Positions 39,656-49,567 of a stretch of 64,000 nt of DNA are shown here, one piece after another. The notes under the pieces are model-generated. The model searched no databases and was not told where the DNA came from. It was given only the letters and a program-made list of their open reading frames with translations. The stretch's first letter is position 1; every line of letters starts with the position of its first letter. Made by a program: the position numbers and the translations under genes. This stretch comes from Psychrobacter sp. I-STPA10. Lineage in GTDB: Bacteria > Pseudomonadota > Gammaproteobacteria > Pseudomonadales > Moraxellaceae. The stretch covers positions 62,001 to 126,000 of the forward strand of contig NZ_VFYU01000001.1 of the NCBI RefSeq assembly GCF_021012795.1, read 5' to 3'.

Positions 39656-40519
39656 AGTATTGGTTTCATTTATTGGATGAATGGGATAACAAAGACATAT
39701 AAATTATAATGCAACTGTCCACTATAGTAGTTTTCTGCCATAATAAGCAAAATATTAAACCAGAGCATAAAAGATTTTAAAAAAATCTGTAAACAGTACG
39801 CCGAGTCACAATAGCAGGCTAGTTTGCCATACAATTCATGATAAAATCATGAAAAAGATGTATTACGGTTACAATGCGTATTGTATAAGATTTATAGGGT
39901 ATTTAAATAGATATACTTATCTTATTGTTTCTTATATTAAAAAATAATCTGGGCTAACCCAAAGTGACTATATTAAAATATATTAAAGTAATTACGTAAA
40001 AAGTCCATGAGACTAGACTAGCCATATAGACGTATCTATTATGACAGAAAATAGAGCATAAAATTTTTGCTTTGTGCTTTAAGTTTGTGTCTATTGTTGT
40101 ATTCAATTTAAAATAGTCTAGTCGATTGGAACATTTTTATATTGGGTTGACACAGTTTGCGTGCCTACTTAGGAATGTCACATTATTTTTTTATAGTACA
40201 AAATGGTACAAATTAATGACTCAGTTATTTGTGATAAGTTTTTTAGGTTGATGCTTTGGTAGTGACATGTTTTTTAGCACACCATATAAACATATATGAT
40301 ATGAGTGAAGATCAGTATTCTTAGATTAGTCATACTAGAGAATTAATATAGTATATTACAGATGGTCTATGAAAAGTAGTGACTACTTGATTGAAAGTGA
40401 ATATAGCAACGTTGAATTTTGTTGATGGATATTGTCAAAATTGATAATAAATCTAATAAGTGTATGAATGAGTTAACATTCATCATAAATAGAAAGAATT
40501 AGGATTGAAGGAGTAGGAT
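39656..40519. other. Long gene-free region between argH and algR
   Basis: 864 bases with no open frame longer than about 60 codons that looks coding. It is A/T-rich. It must hold the argH promoter (minus) and the algR promoter (plus). Around 40188-40206 there is an imperfect palindrome, GTACAAAATGGTAC, which could bind a regulator; that is speculation. In related genomes the algZ sensor-kinase gene occupies the position just before algR, and I see no remnant of it here. Confidence 0.6.
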
Positions 40520-41257
40520 ATGAGAATAGTGGTATGCGATGATGAACCATTAGCTCGAGAGCGATTGGTCAGAATTGTTAAAGAAGCAGGACATGAAGTC
40601 GTTGCTCAGGCAGTAACAGGTGCAGAAGCCGTCAATGCAGTAAAGCAATATCAGCCAGATGTAATTTTACTGGACATACGTATGCCAAAAATGGACGGTG
40701 TGCGCTGTGCTCATTTGCTAAATGAATTGGAGAATCCCCCTGCGATTATTTTTGTTACAGCTTATGATCACTATGCAATTGCAGCTTTTAAATCGCAAGC
40801 CATTGGTTATTTATTAAAACCTGCTAACAAAGACGAATTGCTAGAAGCGTTAAAAGGGGCAAAAAGTCTCAATGCCGCTCAGCTCAATGAGATTCGCAAA
40901 CTACAGAATCCAACTGCTCAACAGATGCGTCAACATATTGCTGCCAGAACCCATCGAGGGGTGGAGTTGATTCCGTTGACGGATATTTATTATTTTACCG
41001 CTGATCAAAAGTATGTCAAAGTGCGCCATAAAGGTGGTATTGTGTTGATTGATGAGACCCTAAAAGAGCTAGAGCAAGAGTTTGAAGATGTATTTTTTCG
41101 TATCCATCGCAATGCTTTGATTAATCTAGATTATCTTGAATTATTAGAAACAATTGATTCAGGTCAATATCAAGTCTGTTTTAAAGGTATTGAAGAGACA
41201 TTGGCAGTCAGTCGTCGTCATGTACCTGTTTTACGTGAAAAAATTCAGAATATGTGA
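40520..41257 (+). CDS. algR: LytTR-family response regulator AlgR
   Basis: 245 residues. The receiver domain (about 1-115) has the acidic pocket VVCDDEP, phospho-acceptor Asp52 in VILLDIRMPKMDG, and Lys100. The C-terminal LytTR DNA-binding domain (about 140-245) includes HIAARTHRGVELIPLTDIYYFTAD and FFRIHRNALINLDYLE. AlgR in pseudomonads controls twitching motility, exopolysaccharide and virulence genes, and needs AlgZ/FimS. Here there is no kinase gene beside it. The gene runs into hemC, the typical order. A terminator follows at 41290. Confidence 0.93.
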   Translation: MRIVVCDDEPLARERLVRIVKEAGHEVVAQAVTGAEAVNAVKQYQPDVILLDIRMPKMDGVRCAHLLNELENPPAIIFVTAYDHYAIAAFKSQAIGYLLKPANKDELLEALKGAKSLNAAQLNEIRKLQNPTAQQMRQHIAARTHRGVELIPLTDIYYFTADQKYVKVRHKGGIVLIDETLKELEQEFEDVFFRIHRNALINLDYLELLETIDSGQYQVCFKGIEETLAVSRRHVPVLREKIQNM

Positions 41258-41289
41258 TAAAAAGGTAGATAAACAAATAAGCGATATTT

Positions 41290-41326
41290 ATGCCCTTATG
41301 TGTTTATACAATAGGGGTATTTTTTT
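41290..41326 (+). terminator. Terminator after algR
   Basis: ATGCCCTTAT pairs with ATAGGGGTAT (two wobble pairs) with an 11-base loop, then a T run (TTTTTT at 41321-41326). It separates algR from hemC. Confidence 0.7.
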
Positions 41327-41480
41327 GCCAATCACTCAGGCAGTTTAACAAGCTAATATTCTAATATAATGTCACCATAAGGCCATAAGGTAAGTAGGCA
41401 TAGCAAATAACATGGTGAATTTATAGTAGTCAGACTATCACTGTCCATAAGCTATCTCTTAATAAATATTAGGCAATATA

Positions 41481-42461
41481 ATGACCAACTATTCTACTCA
41501 GCTTACTACTCTTAATATCGCAACTCGTCAAAGCCCTCTAGCCCTTTGGCAAGCAGAACATATCAAAGCCAGATTGGAACAGCTGTATCCAGACTTGCAG
41601 GTGAATTTGGTTACGATGGTGACCAAAGGCGATAAGATTTTGGATACACCGCTTGCCAAAATTGGCGGTAAGGGGTTGTTTGTTAAAGAGCTTGAACAAG
41701 CACTTTTTGATAAACGAGCAGATATTGCTGTGCATTCGCTCAAAGATGTACCAATGCAGCTACCCAAAGGATTAACCTTGGGAGCATACTGTCAGCGAGC
41801 TGCTCCAACAGACGCATTTGTGTCGAATCAGTATGCGTCATTAGAGGCGTTGCCAAAGGGTGCTGTGCTAGGTACATCAAGTTTGCGCCGTCAATGTCAA
41901 ATCAAAGCATATCGTCCTGATTTGCAGATCCAATCATTACGCGGCAATGTGGGGACGCGCCTTAGTAAGCTGGATGCTGGTGAGTACGATGCCATTATTT
42001 TGGCGACCAGTGGTTTACAGCGCATGGGGCTTGATGAGCGCATTCGCTCTGAGCTAGATGTGTATATCAGTCTACCTGCGGTTGGGCAAGGGGCGTTAGC
42101 GATTGAGTGTCGAGCAGGTGATGAGGCAGTTTTATCTTTATTAGCCCCACTCAATGATGATCCCTCTCGTATTTGTCTGATTGCTGAGCGAGCATTGAAT
42201 AAGCATTTGCAAGGTGGTTGTCAAGTACCCATTGCCGCTTATGCTACTTTAGATGAGCAAAAGATCGAGCTTTGGTTACGTGGTCGAGTCGGCTCAGAAG
42301 ATGGTCAAACTCTACTCAAAGCAGAGCGCACAATTGTATTAACAGGTACTCAAGTAGAGCAAGAAGCACAGGCTGAGCGCATTGGTATAGAAGTTGCAGA
42401 AGATTTGCTAAATCAAGGTGCAGATAAGATTCTAGCTGCTATTTATGCCGCTAAGCAATAG
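41481..42461 (+). CDS. hemC: Porphobilinogen deaminase (hydroxymethylbilane synthase)
   Basis: 326-residue heme-pathway enzyme that joins four porphobilinogens into hydroxymethylbilane. The dipyrromethane cofactor is attached to Cys247 in [13 protein letters not shown]. Conserved active-site regions are [20 protein letters not shown] and SSLRRQCQ. It is followed closely by hemD and a HemX-like gene, the usual order. The terminator after algR sits upstream. Confidence 0.97.
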   Translation: MTNYSTQLTTLNIATRQSPLALWQAEHIKARLEQLYPDLQVNLVTMVTKGDKILDTPLAKIGGKGLFVKELEQALFDKRADIAVHSLKDVPMQLPKGLTLGAYCQRAAPTDAFVSNQYASLEALPKGAVLGTSSLRRQCQIKAYRPDLQIQSLRGNVGTRLSKLDAGEYDAIILATSGLQRMGLDERIRSELDVYISLPAVGQGALAIECRAGDEAVLSLLAPLNDDPSRICLIAERALNKHLQGGCQVPIAAYATLDEQKIELWLRGRVGSEDGQTLLKAERTIVLTGTQVEQEAQAERIGIEVAEDLLNQGADKILAAIYAAKQ

Positions 42462-42497
42462 ATAGATAATTAATAGATAACTGACTAGTAGCTAATC

Positions 42498-43301
42498 ATG
42501 TCACTTTTGTTTGTTAATACCCGTCCTAGCGAGCGTGGCAGTGATCTTACTGACAAGCTATCTGCTGCTGGTATGGATGTTGTTGATTTGCCATTGCTGA
42601 GTATACAGCCACTGCCTTTTGATGCGCCAGATGCACAGAAAATGCAGCAACTATTGGTAGGCAGTTATCGTATCTTGGTGGTGATTAGCCCCACTGCTGC
42701 TCGTATGGGGCTGGCACAATGTCCACAAGATTATGTGCCAGATTGTGTGGTCATTGCTGTTGGTGAGGCAACGGCAAACGTATTGCGCCAACGAGGGTGG
42801 CAAGTGCAGTGTCCAGATGAGTCGAGTAATGAAGGCATGCTCAATATGCCAATGATTCAGCAGTTGCAATCAGATAATGGTGTATTAATTTGGCGTGGTG
42901 CTGGTGGTAGGCGATTGTTGGTGGATAGCTTGCAAGAGCGAGGTATACAGGTAGATATCATTGAGTGGTATGTGCGCTGTTGTCCAAAATCATTAACTCA
43001 AGATTATCAGCAACTGTGCCAAAAAATAACAGAACAACAATATAACCCCATTGTGGTGTTGATTAGCAGTGGTGAAGCCTTTTTACATTGGCAGACGGTG
43101 GTTAATCATACCACCCCCTGTACTGTTCATTCATCAACATTTGCTTATAATATTGAGACATTATCATTAGATTTAGATAATTTCTTCTATTTAGTATTGG
43201 GTGAGCGGTTGAGCAGACAAGTAAAAGCACTTGGTTTACGTTATATGTCATTGGATAATCTGCACAGTACCCATGTATTACAGCAACTACAGCGGTTATA
43301 G
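42498..43301 (+). CDS. hemD: Uroporphyrinogen-III synthase
   Basis: 267-residue two-domain protein. The N-terminus LLFVNTRPSERGSDLTDKLSAAGMDVVDLPLLSIQPL and the central WRGAGGRRLLVDSLQERGIQVDIIEWYVR fit the low-conservation HemD family. It closes hydroxymethylbilane into uroporphyrinogen III with inversion of ring D. Assignment is strengthened by its place 37 bases after hemC. The C-terminal third is poorly conserved, as usual for this family. Confidence 0.9.
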   Translation: MSLLFVNTRPSERGSDLTDKLSAAGMDVVDLPLLSIQPLPFDAPDAQKMQQLLVGSYRILVVISPTAARMGLAQCPQDYVPDCVVIAVGEATANVLRQRGWQVQCPDESSNEGMLNMPMIQQLQSDNGVLIWRGAGGRRLLVDSLQERGIQVDIIEWYVRCCPKSLTQDYQQLCQKITEQQYNPIVVLISSGEAFLHWQTVVNHTTPCTVHSSTFAYNIETLSLDLDNFFYLVLGERLSRQVKALGLRYMSLDNLHSTHVLQQLQRL

Positions 43302-43393
43302 TAACAGTGGTAATAGGGGCAACAGATTTGAGCGTTTATAAATTTTATGTGTGCCAACATTTTTGGATTTGATATTTTTATAAGGTAGCCAGT

Positions 43394-44524
43394 ATGAGTG
43401 ATAAAGCATCTGACGCACAGCCAGCAGATAGTACTGGAGATCCTATTCATCAAGACCATGCCAGCCAAAATCGTATCACTGCCAATGTGCAGCGTAAAAA
43501 AGCCCGTCACTTATTAACCCTGCTACAATTAACGGCATTTACGGTATTATTAATTGGCTTAGCTTGGCTTTATATCATGCAGCAGCGTCAGTACACTGAA
43601 ATGATGCAGCGGTGGCAAAGTAATGCGCAGCTAACAGATCGTATTAATGTGCTTGAGGATAAGTTGGTAGCATCGACCCAGGTAGTAACAAATGAAGATG
43701 TGAATAAGGACGATGATGTATCAAATCAATCCCAAGCACAGTTAGAGCAAGTACGCCTACAAGTGCAAGCTGCTAATATACTTAGTAATAATGGGCAAAT
43801 ACCAGAAGCAATACAGCTATTACAAGGGGTACGTTGGCAACTTAAGCAAAAAAATAATGACATTGCTTCAGCATTGACTTTAGTATTGAGCCAAAGCTTG
43901 GATAAAGACATAACGATGCTAGAGAGTCTTAGTAATCAACCAGATAGTTGGCAGGCACAAGCATTAACCATTCAAGCGATACAAAAGTTTTTATATGGCA
44001 CCATTCACCATGACATAAAAGATAATCCAACAAATCAAGCAGATATTAATAGTACAGATGCCTCTATGGCAGCAGTACCCTCACTACAAAAAGCAATCAT
44101 CAGTCCACAAGATGCGATTATTTATGATGTGTTGATGCAGTTAAATCTTGCCCAGCAAGCAGCCAGTGATAAAGATGCAGCAATGCTGCAATTATATTTA
44201 ACCCAAGCCGTAGAGCGTCTGGGTCTTATTGAGCGTACCCCCCCGCAGCGTGCAGTTACCTCTATGAATAGTGACGCTGCGACTTCTAGTCAAGAGAAGA
44301 AAAATACATCAGCATCACAAAATAGTAATTTAGCCCAAAGTAGCTCAAATAAGAATGCTGGGAGTACAGAACAGCAAAGTAATACATCTCATAAAGTGCT
44401 TACTCTTAATAGTATTGCAGATGCCAGTAGGTTGTTACAACAGATGGCACAGCAGCCACCCAAACCAATTACTTTAACTACCATGCAGGTAGTGACAACC
44501 TCAAAAGCAGATGGCTCACAATAA
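43394..44524 (+). CDS. hemX: HemX-like membrane protein
   Basis: 376-residue protein with a short cytoplasmic Asp/Gln-rich start, one membrane segment (about residues 38-62, LLTLLQLTAFTVLLIGLAWLYIM), then a coiled-coil stretch and an alpha-helical domain exposed to the periplasm. A polar Ser/Gln/Asn-rich linker follows. It sits directly after hemD, the position of hemX in many gamma-proteobacteria; the exact role of HemX in tetrapyrrole synthesis is unclear. A run of seven C at 44238-44244 lies in the coding part. The name is from position and topology rather than motifs. Confidence 0.75.
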   Translation: MSDKASDAQPADSTGDPIHQDHASQNRITANVQRKKARHLLTLLQLTAFTVLLIGLAWLYIMQQRQYTEMMQRWQSNAQLTDRINVLEDKLVASTQVVTNEDVNKDDDVSNQSQAQLEQVRLQVQAANILSNNGQIPEAIQLLQGVRWQLKQKNNDIASALTLVLSQSLDKDITMLESLSNQPDSWQAQALTIQAIQKFLYGTIHHDIKDNPTNQADINSTDASMAAVPSLQKAIISPQDAIIYDVLMQLNLAQQAASDKDAAMLQLYLTQAVERLGLIERTPPQRAVTSMNSDAATSSQEKKNTSASQNSNLAQSSSNKNAGSTEQQSNTSHKVLTLNSIADASRLLQQMAQQPPKPITLTTMQVVTTSKADGSQ

Positions 44525-44658
44525 AAATCCTGCTATAGTAAAATAACAGTTTGATACTATTTTTTACCCAACCTTTTTCTAACTAACCTCTTTTTAAATA
44601 ACACCTCAGCCTAGTATTGTTTTAATAACAAAATCAACATAAGCCAAGGGATATGATT

Positions 44659-45168
44659 ATGACTGATAACACATCACAGCAACAACCATCTAATTTTCAA
44701 AGAATAAACCCCCAAGACAGCAGTTTTGAGCGTCCAGAAATTTTAGCTGGCTATCCGTATATCTATACCCAAGCTGTGGTATGGGGTGAGATGGATGCCT
44801 TTAATCATGTCAATAATGTCGTCTATTATCGTTATGCAGAATCTGCACGTATTGAATATTTACGCTTATTAAATATCTTTAATGCCGACACAATCATGGT
44901 ATTAGCGCAGTCTAGTTGTCAGTATCTTGCCCCTGTGACCTATCCTGATACCTTATTAATTGGTGTGCGTAGTAAATCTATTGGCAATAGTAGCTTAGTG
45001 CTAGAGTATGTGTATTACAGTACCATACAACAAAAGGCAGTTGCCACAGCAGAAGCAGTGGTCGTCAGACTCAAAAGTAATGCTGAAGGCAAAGCACCAT
45101 GGACTGAGCAAGAGCATCAGAGAATATTTGAGTATGACCAAAGCGTAGGGCATACACCTTTGGCATAA
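44659..45168 (+). CDS. Acyl-CoA thioesterase, hot-dog fold (4HBT type)
   Basis: 169-residue hot-dog-fold protein. The catalytic region VWGEMDAFNHVNNVVYYRYAESARIEYL, with Asp and His-Asn, is typical of the 4-hydroxybenzoyl-CoA thioesterase family. Substrate is uncertain; most act on short- or medium-chain acyl-CoAs. I chose the second ATG (44659): AAGGG lies 8 bases before it, while the first ATG (44653) is too close to that site. It stands alone. Confidence 0.85.
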   Translation: MTDNTSQQQPSNFQRINPQDSSFERPEILAGYPYIYTQAVVWGEMDAFNHVNNVVYYRYAESARIEYLRLLNIFNADTIMVLAQSSCQYLAPVTYPDTLLIGVRSKSIGNSSLVLEYVYYSTIQQKAVATAEAVVVRLKSNAEGKAPWTEQEHQRIFEYDQSVGHTPLA

Positions 45169-45262
45169 CTGATAAGTTCAAATTCTTTATAAGCAGTTAT
45201 ATACATATTTATTGATAAATTAATTATCAAATGAGTAACGATTGAGTTTTATTATTGTGGCA

Positions 45263-45952
45263 ATGACCCATCCTAAGCTTCCCTTATTAGACAGCAGTTT
45301 ATATCCATTTGTGTGGCAGGATAGTGATATGCAGGGCGTGGTGGATAGCCCACAGCAGATACTGTATATGATTGCAATGGGTAATCAGCCATTGAGTACG
45401 CAAGTATATCAAGAGCAGTTGTATGCCAATGAAACTTACCAGCAGTGGATAAACTTTACCGTGTTTGGACGTTATGTGCAGCGTAGCTTTGCAGCCTTTT
45501 ATCGTCAAAGTGAAGACAGTTTTAATAGCAATATGCCAGATTTACTGCGTCATGAGCTAATGCGTCATGCGCAATATTTGCCAATGACACAGACGCTGTT
45601 TTTTGGCGGTGAGTTACCCAGAACGGCACGGCAAGAAAAACTATTTTCTACTACACTTAATCCCTTTACCGCATGGCAACAGGCACAGGACAATCCTGCG
45701 TTGCTACCTTCTAGACAACGCTGTGTATTTATTAACTTGCTACAAATTGCCAGTCATAAAGTATTGGGTTTTGCAGTACGTCACAATAAACGCACCAGTG
45801 AACGCTTACAAAGCGAAGTAATGATACTCAATTTTTCAGATTTACGTTTGATCTCAGAGCAAAGCTTATGCCAAGCTAGAGAAACAAGCACAGACAGCGA
45901 CCAATTTATGCCATCTATGCCCGTTTTTTTACGCCGTTATGAAATCCGATAG
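45263..45952 (+). CDS. Unrecognised protein
   Basis: 229-residue protein, no signal peptide, no membrane segment. It contains YPFVWQDSDMQGVVDSPQQILYMIAMGNQPL near the start and a central HELMRHAQYLPMTQTLFFGGELPRTARQEK segment. I know no family for it. The frame continues upstream to a TTG at 45242; the ATG at 45263 is preferred. It lies in front of upp, which is convergent. Confidence 0.7.
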   Translation: MTHPKLPLLDSSLYPFVWQDSDMQGVVDSPQQILYMIAMGNQPLSTQVYQEQLYANETYQQWINFTVFGRYVQRSFAAFYRQSEDSFNSNMPDLLRHELMRHAQYLPMTQTLFFGGELPRTARQEKLFSTTLNPFTAWQQAQDNPALLPSRQRCVFINLLQIASHKVLGFAVRHNKRTSERLQSEVMILNFSDLRLISEQSLCQARETSTDSDQFMPSMPVFLRRYEIR

Positions 45953-46009
45953 AAAAAAAGCATAATTTGTTTGTAAGCGATACGCTAGCTATTTATACAC
46001 TTATTGCAG

Positions 46010-46657
46010 CTATAAAATTTCTTGCTTGGTGCCAAAAATTTTATCTCCTGCATCACCCAAGCCAGGAACAATATAGCCATTTTCATCCAAATGACTATCT
46101 AAAGCAGCAGTATAAATGGTCACATCAGGGTGAGCCTCATTGACCAAACGTACGCCTTCTGGGGCAGCGACTAATACTAAGGCTTTAATATCCTGACAGC
46201 CTTTGTCTTTGAGCATATCAATGGTGGCTACCATTGAGCCACCTGTGGCGAGCATGGGGTCAATGATTAACGCAGGGCGACGATGCACATCTTTGACCAG
46301 TTTTTCAAAAAATGGCACAGGTTGCAGAGTTTCCTCATCGCGTTGTAAGCCTACTATCGAGATTTTGGCAGTGGGAATTAAATCTAGTACCCCATCAAGC
46401 ATACCCAAACCTGCCCGCAAAATCGGTACAACGGTGACCGTTTTACCGACGATTTGCTCGCCTTCAATCTCACCACACCAGCCTTGCATGGCAAAGGTTT
46501 CAATCTCAAAATCACGACTGGCTTCATACGCCATCAAACGTGCCAACTCTTTGGTTAAGGTGCGAAATTTGTAAGTGCTACAGTCTTTTTCACGCATTAA
46601 GCTTAATTTGTGACGTACAAGGGGGTGGTCAATTACCGTTACTTGAAGGTCTATCAT
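46010..46657 (-). CDS. upp: Uracil phosphoribosyltransferase
   Basis: 215-residue salvage enzyme making UMP from uracil and PRPP. The PRPP loop [13 protein letters not shown] (about residues 128-140) and the C-terminal uracil-binding [21 protein letters not shown] are diagnostic. It begins [22 protein letters not shown]. It is transcribed from its own promoter, divergent from the following DNA glycosylase gene. Confidence 0.97.
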   Translation of the reverse strand: MIDLQVTVIDHPLVRHKLSLMREKDCSTYKFRTLTKELARLMAYEASRDFEIETFAMQGWCGEIEGEQIVGKTVTVVPILRAGLGMLDGVLDLIPTAKISIVGLQRDEETLQPVPFFEKLVKDVHRRPALIIDPMLATGGSMVATIDMLKDKGCQDIKALVLVAAPEGVRLVNEAHPDVTIYTAALDSHLDENGYIVPGLGDAGDKIFGTKQEIL

Positions 46658-46747
46658 TTGTTGTCCTTATTATAGAAGTCTGGTTATGAGTGATAAAATG
46701 TTACGTTAAACAAATGCTATGATAGCAAACTTTAATAAAAAACGACC

Positions 46748-47398
46748 ATGGATAATACGATGTCAGATAGCACCCAAAGCTCTACGCAACCTTTGACACA
46801 ACAGTCAGAAAATGAACTACCAATTGAACAACACCCATTTCCGCCTGTATTGCCCAAAGAAGCCACCATTATGATGATGGGGTCATTTCCGCCCACTGAG
46901 GATAAATGGGCTATGCCGTTTCATTATCCTAATTTTTATAATGATATGTGGCGAATTTATGGTGAGGTATTTTTTGCTGACCCTGACCACTTCCGAGTGG
47001 GTGAGGAAAAACGCTTTGAGCCGCAGCAAATCATTGATTTTATGCATGAACGGGGCATTGCTTCATGTCCCACCGTTCGCAGTGCTATTCGTGAGCAAGG
47101 TAATGCTGCTGACAAGCATTTGCAAGTGGTGGACAAAGTCGATTTGGACAGCATTTTATCGCAAGTACCACAGGTGCAGACCTTATTTACCACAGGCGGC
47201 AAAGCCACTGAGATTTTACTTAGCCTGCTTGAGAATCCTCCCAAACTCCCCAAAACCAACCAACACATTGACTATCCTTATCCCACTCGTGCGTTAACTT
47301 TATATCGTCTGCCTTCCACCTCACGAGCATATCCACTTGCTTTTGCCAAAAAAGTAGAGGCATATCGGGCATTTTTTGCAAAGATGGGCAAAATTTAA
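46748..47398 (+). CDS. Uracil-DNA glycosylase family protein
   Basis: 216-residue protein of the uracil-DNA-glycosylase superfamily. The region TIMMMGSFPPTEDKWAMPFHYPNFYNDMWRIYGEVF is the family signature with the substrate pocket; VQTLFTTGGKATEILL and the C-terminal LPSTSRAY match the rest. The family excises damaged or mispaired bases, and this clade (mug-like) is little studied. The first about 35 residues are polar; either ATG 46748 or 46760 could be the start. It precedes a menA-like gene by 39 bases. Confidence 0.85.
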   Translation: MDNTMSDSTQSSTQPLTQQSENELPIEQHPFPPVLPKEATIMMMGSFPPTEDKWAMPFHYPNFYNDMWRIYGEVFFADPDHFRVGEEKRFEPQQIIDFMHERGIASCPTVRSAIREQGNAADKHLQVVDKVDLDSILSQVPQVQTLFTTGGKATEILLSLLENPPKLPKTNQHIDYPYPTRALTLYRLPSTSRAYPLAFAKKVEAYRAFFAKMGKI

Positions 47399-47437
47399 CG
47401 GGAAAATTTTGCAATACGTATTAAGGAAATAGTTATT

Positions 47438-48367
47438 GTGTCATCGAGCATAAAAGCCACCATCATCAATTTTATCCAAGCCACCCGTCCACGCACCTTT
47501 ATGCTTGCTGTTGCCAGTATTATCTGTGGCAATGCGTTGGCATATCATCAATTAGCAGGCTTTGACCTTCATCATTGGGGCATATTTTTACTAAGTTTAT
47601 GGGTGGCATTGGCTCTACAAATTTTATCTAATCTTGCCAATGATTATGGTGATGGTATAAAAGGCACTGATGATTTACGGGCAGTAGATAGCCCCCAGCG
47701 ACTGACCGCACAAGGTCAGCTTGACCCCAAGCGTTTAAAGCGTTGGATTATGATTTGGGCATGGCTCACCTTTTTTTCGGGGGTAGGGCTGATTTATTGG
47801 GCGTTTGATAGCCTTAGCGATTTATTATTATTTTTGGGTTTTGGCATTATTGCTATCTTTTCAGCGATGGCATATACCATGGGCAAGCGACCTTATGGCT
47901 ATCGAGCGATGGGGGAGGTGGCAGTTCTCATATTCTTTGGCTGGCTTGCGGTGTTGGGCAGTTGTTATTTGCAAACTCAGCAATTTGCAATCCCCACTGA
48001 TTTACCGCAACTATTGCCTGCAACGGGGTGCGGATTGTTGGCATCGTGTGTGTTGTATCTTAATAATATGCGAGATATAGACAGCGATAAGCAGGCAGGT
48101 AAAATTACTGTTGCGGTGCTATTGGGCAAAGAGCAAATGCGAAAGGGCTATTTTGCTTTATTGGCAGTGGCAATCTTGCTGTATGTCGTCGCAAGTTATT
48201 ACTATGGTTTGGCAAGTTTAATATGGCTACTGATATTACCGCTTATCATTCGCCATATTAAATATATCCAGCAAGTCCCACAGAAAATTGGCACACAATT
48301 ACCAAAGATTGTATTGCTGACCTTCTTTATTAACCTATTATTTGCATTGGGGTTAATTTTAGGTTAA
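47438..48367 (+). CDS. menA: 1,4-dihydroxy-2-naphthoate polyprenyltransferase (MenA-like UbiA-family prenyltransferase)
   Basis: 309-residue inner-membrane protein with about eight helices. The two Asp-rich prenyl-diphosphate motifs are SNLANDYGDGIKGTDD (about residues 67-82) and MRDIDSDKQAGKITVAVLLGK (about residues 210-230). The FIQATRPRTF start is typical of MenA. It would prenylate dihydroxynaphthoate in menaquinone synthesis; no other men gene is in the window, so the exact substrate is inferred. It starts with GTG, and AAGGA lies upstream. Confidence 0.88.
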   Translation: MSSSIKATIINFIQATRPRTFMLAVASIICGNALAYHQLAGFDLHHWGIFLLSLWVALALQILSNLANDYGDGIKGTDDLRAVDSPQRLTAQGQLDPKRLKRWIMIWAWLTFFSGVGLIYWAFDSLSDLLLFLGFGIIAIFSAMAYTMGKRPYGYRAMGEVAVLIFFGWLAVLGSCYLQTQQFAIPTDLPQLLPATGCGLLASCVLYLNNMRDIDSDKQAGKITVAVLLGKEQMRKGYFALLAVAILLYVVASYYYGLASLIWLLILPLIIRHIKYIQQVPQKIGTQLPKIVLLTFFINLLFALGLILG

Positions 48368-48454
48368 TAATGGCGTGGTTATTGATAATTATTAATAGTT
48401 ATCAACTAAAGTTATTTAAAATAATACAGCCTTTAACTTTTGCAAAGGATACCA

Positions 48455-49489
48455 ATGACAAACGCCCCTAATCATTTTAGCCATTCTGCCCATTCTACCA
48501 GCCCGAACAAGCAACAAAAAATCCCTAACATTGCCAAAGCCCTTACCAACAATATCGAGCAAGCATTAATTGGCAAACAACCACAGATTTTATTGGCACT
48601 CACTTGTTTGGTAGCAGGCGGGCATTTATTGTTAGAGGACGTACCGGGACTCGGTAAAACCACCCTTGCCAAAGCATTGGCGACCGCCATTAAGGGACAG
48701 TTTCGGCGGGTGCAATGTACCCCCGATTTAATGCCCAGTGACATCACAGGGGTGACGGTGTATAACCAAAAAAATGCCTCTTTTGAATTTATCCAAGGTC
48801 CTGTGTTTACCAATATTTTATTGGCAGATGAGATTAATCGCACCAGCCCACGTACTCAGTCGGCACTGCTTGAGGCGATGAGTGATGCAACGGTGAGTAT
48901 TGATAATGTCAGCCATGAGTTACCCGAGCTGTTTTTTGTGATTGCCACCCAAAACCCTGTGGAATTTAGTGGCACTTATGAATTACCCGAAGCTCAAATG
49001 GACAGGTTTATGATGAGGCTGTCTTTGGGCTATCCTGATAAAGCCAGTGAAATCGCCATGTTAAAAGGCGTTTGTGGGCAAGCAGGCAGTGATAACCATA
49101 GCTTATCTACGCAACAACAAGTAAAGCCGTTATTATCGACAGGGCAAGTATTACAACTGCGTCAACGTGCCAGCCAAGTGACGGTTAGCGAGGATATGTT
49201 TAACTATATTGTGAATATCGTTGAGCGTACCCGTCATCATCAAGCGTTGCGATTGGGGGCAAGCCCTCGTGCCTCTTTAAGCCTGCTTAAAGCTTCACAA
49301 GCCTATGCCTTATTGACAGGGGCAAACAGCATTACCCCCGAGCATATTAAATTATTGGCAGAACCAATTTTGGCACATCGTTTGTTATTTAAAAATCAGC
49401 ATAGCACTGCGATGGAGCGACAACAATTCTTTGAGCAATTACTCGACAGACAAGTCGCCGTTCCTGATAATCCTTTATCTTTATCATAA
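48455..49489 (+). CDS. MoxR-family AAA+ ATPase (TgpA-type operon)
   Basis: 344-residue MoxR ATPase. Walker A is LEDVPGLGKTTLAKALA, Walker B ILLADEINRTSPRTQSALLEAM, sensor 1 FFVIATQNPVEFSGTYELPEAQMDRFMM. This full-length ATPase has no extra domain and is unlike the fused one at 23183-25285. It heads the classical operon MoxR-DUF58-transglutaminase. The ATG at 48455 has AAAGGA 5 bases upstream; the frame runs back to a TTG at 48440. The proteins are thought to work together as a chaperone and envelope module. Confidence 0.93.
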   Translation: MTNAPNHFSHSAHSTSPNKQQKIPNIAKALTNNIEQALIGKQPQILLALTCLVAGGHLLLEDVPGLGKTTLAKALATAIKGQFRRVQCTPDLMPSDITGVTVYNQKNASFEFIQGPVFTNILLADEINRTSPRTQSALLEAMSDATVSIDNVSHELPELFFVIATQNPVEFSGTYELPEAQMDRFMMRLSLGYPDKASEIAMLKGVCGQAGSDNHSLSTQQQVKPLLSTGQVLQLRQRASQVTVSEDMFNYIVNIVERTRHHQALRLGASPRASLSLLKASQAYALLTGANSITPEHIKLLAEPILAHRLLFKNQHSTAMERQQFFEQLLDRQVAVPDNPLSLS

Positions 49490-49505
49490 TAGGATAAGAT
49501 AAATT

Positions 49506-49525
49506 CCCTCCACCTTCGGGGGAGG
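49506..49525 (+). other. Short intercistronic hairpin between moxR and the DUF58 gene
   Basis: CCTCCACC and GGGGGAGG pair around a TTCG loop in the 78-base gap between the two genes. A stable UUCG-type loop suggests a structured mRNA spacer. No T run follows. Confidence 0.5.
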
Positions 49526-49567
49526 GTTAGGGAGGGGGCAGAGTATTTTAAATAGGGAAATGTTGTC

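Noticed and set aside
39656..40519. Decayed algZ pseudogene
   Set aside because: I found no frame with kinase-like motifs (H, N or G boxes) on either strand, so there is no evidence of a remnant.
44238..44244. C7 tract in the hemX-like gene as a phase-variation site
   Set aside because: Only seven C's, in a housekeeping membrane protein, encoding ordinary Thr-Pro-Pro. Less convincing than the C8 tract in the adhesin.
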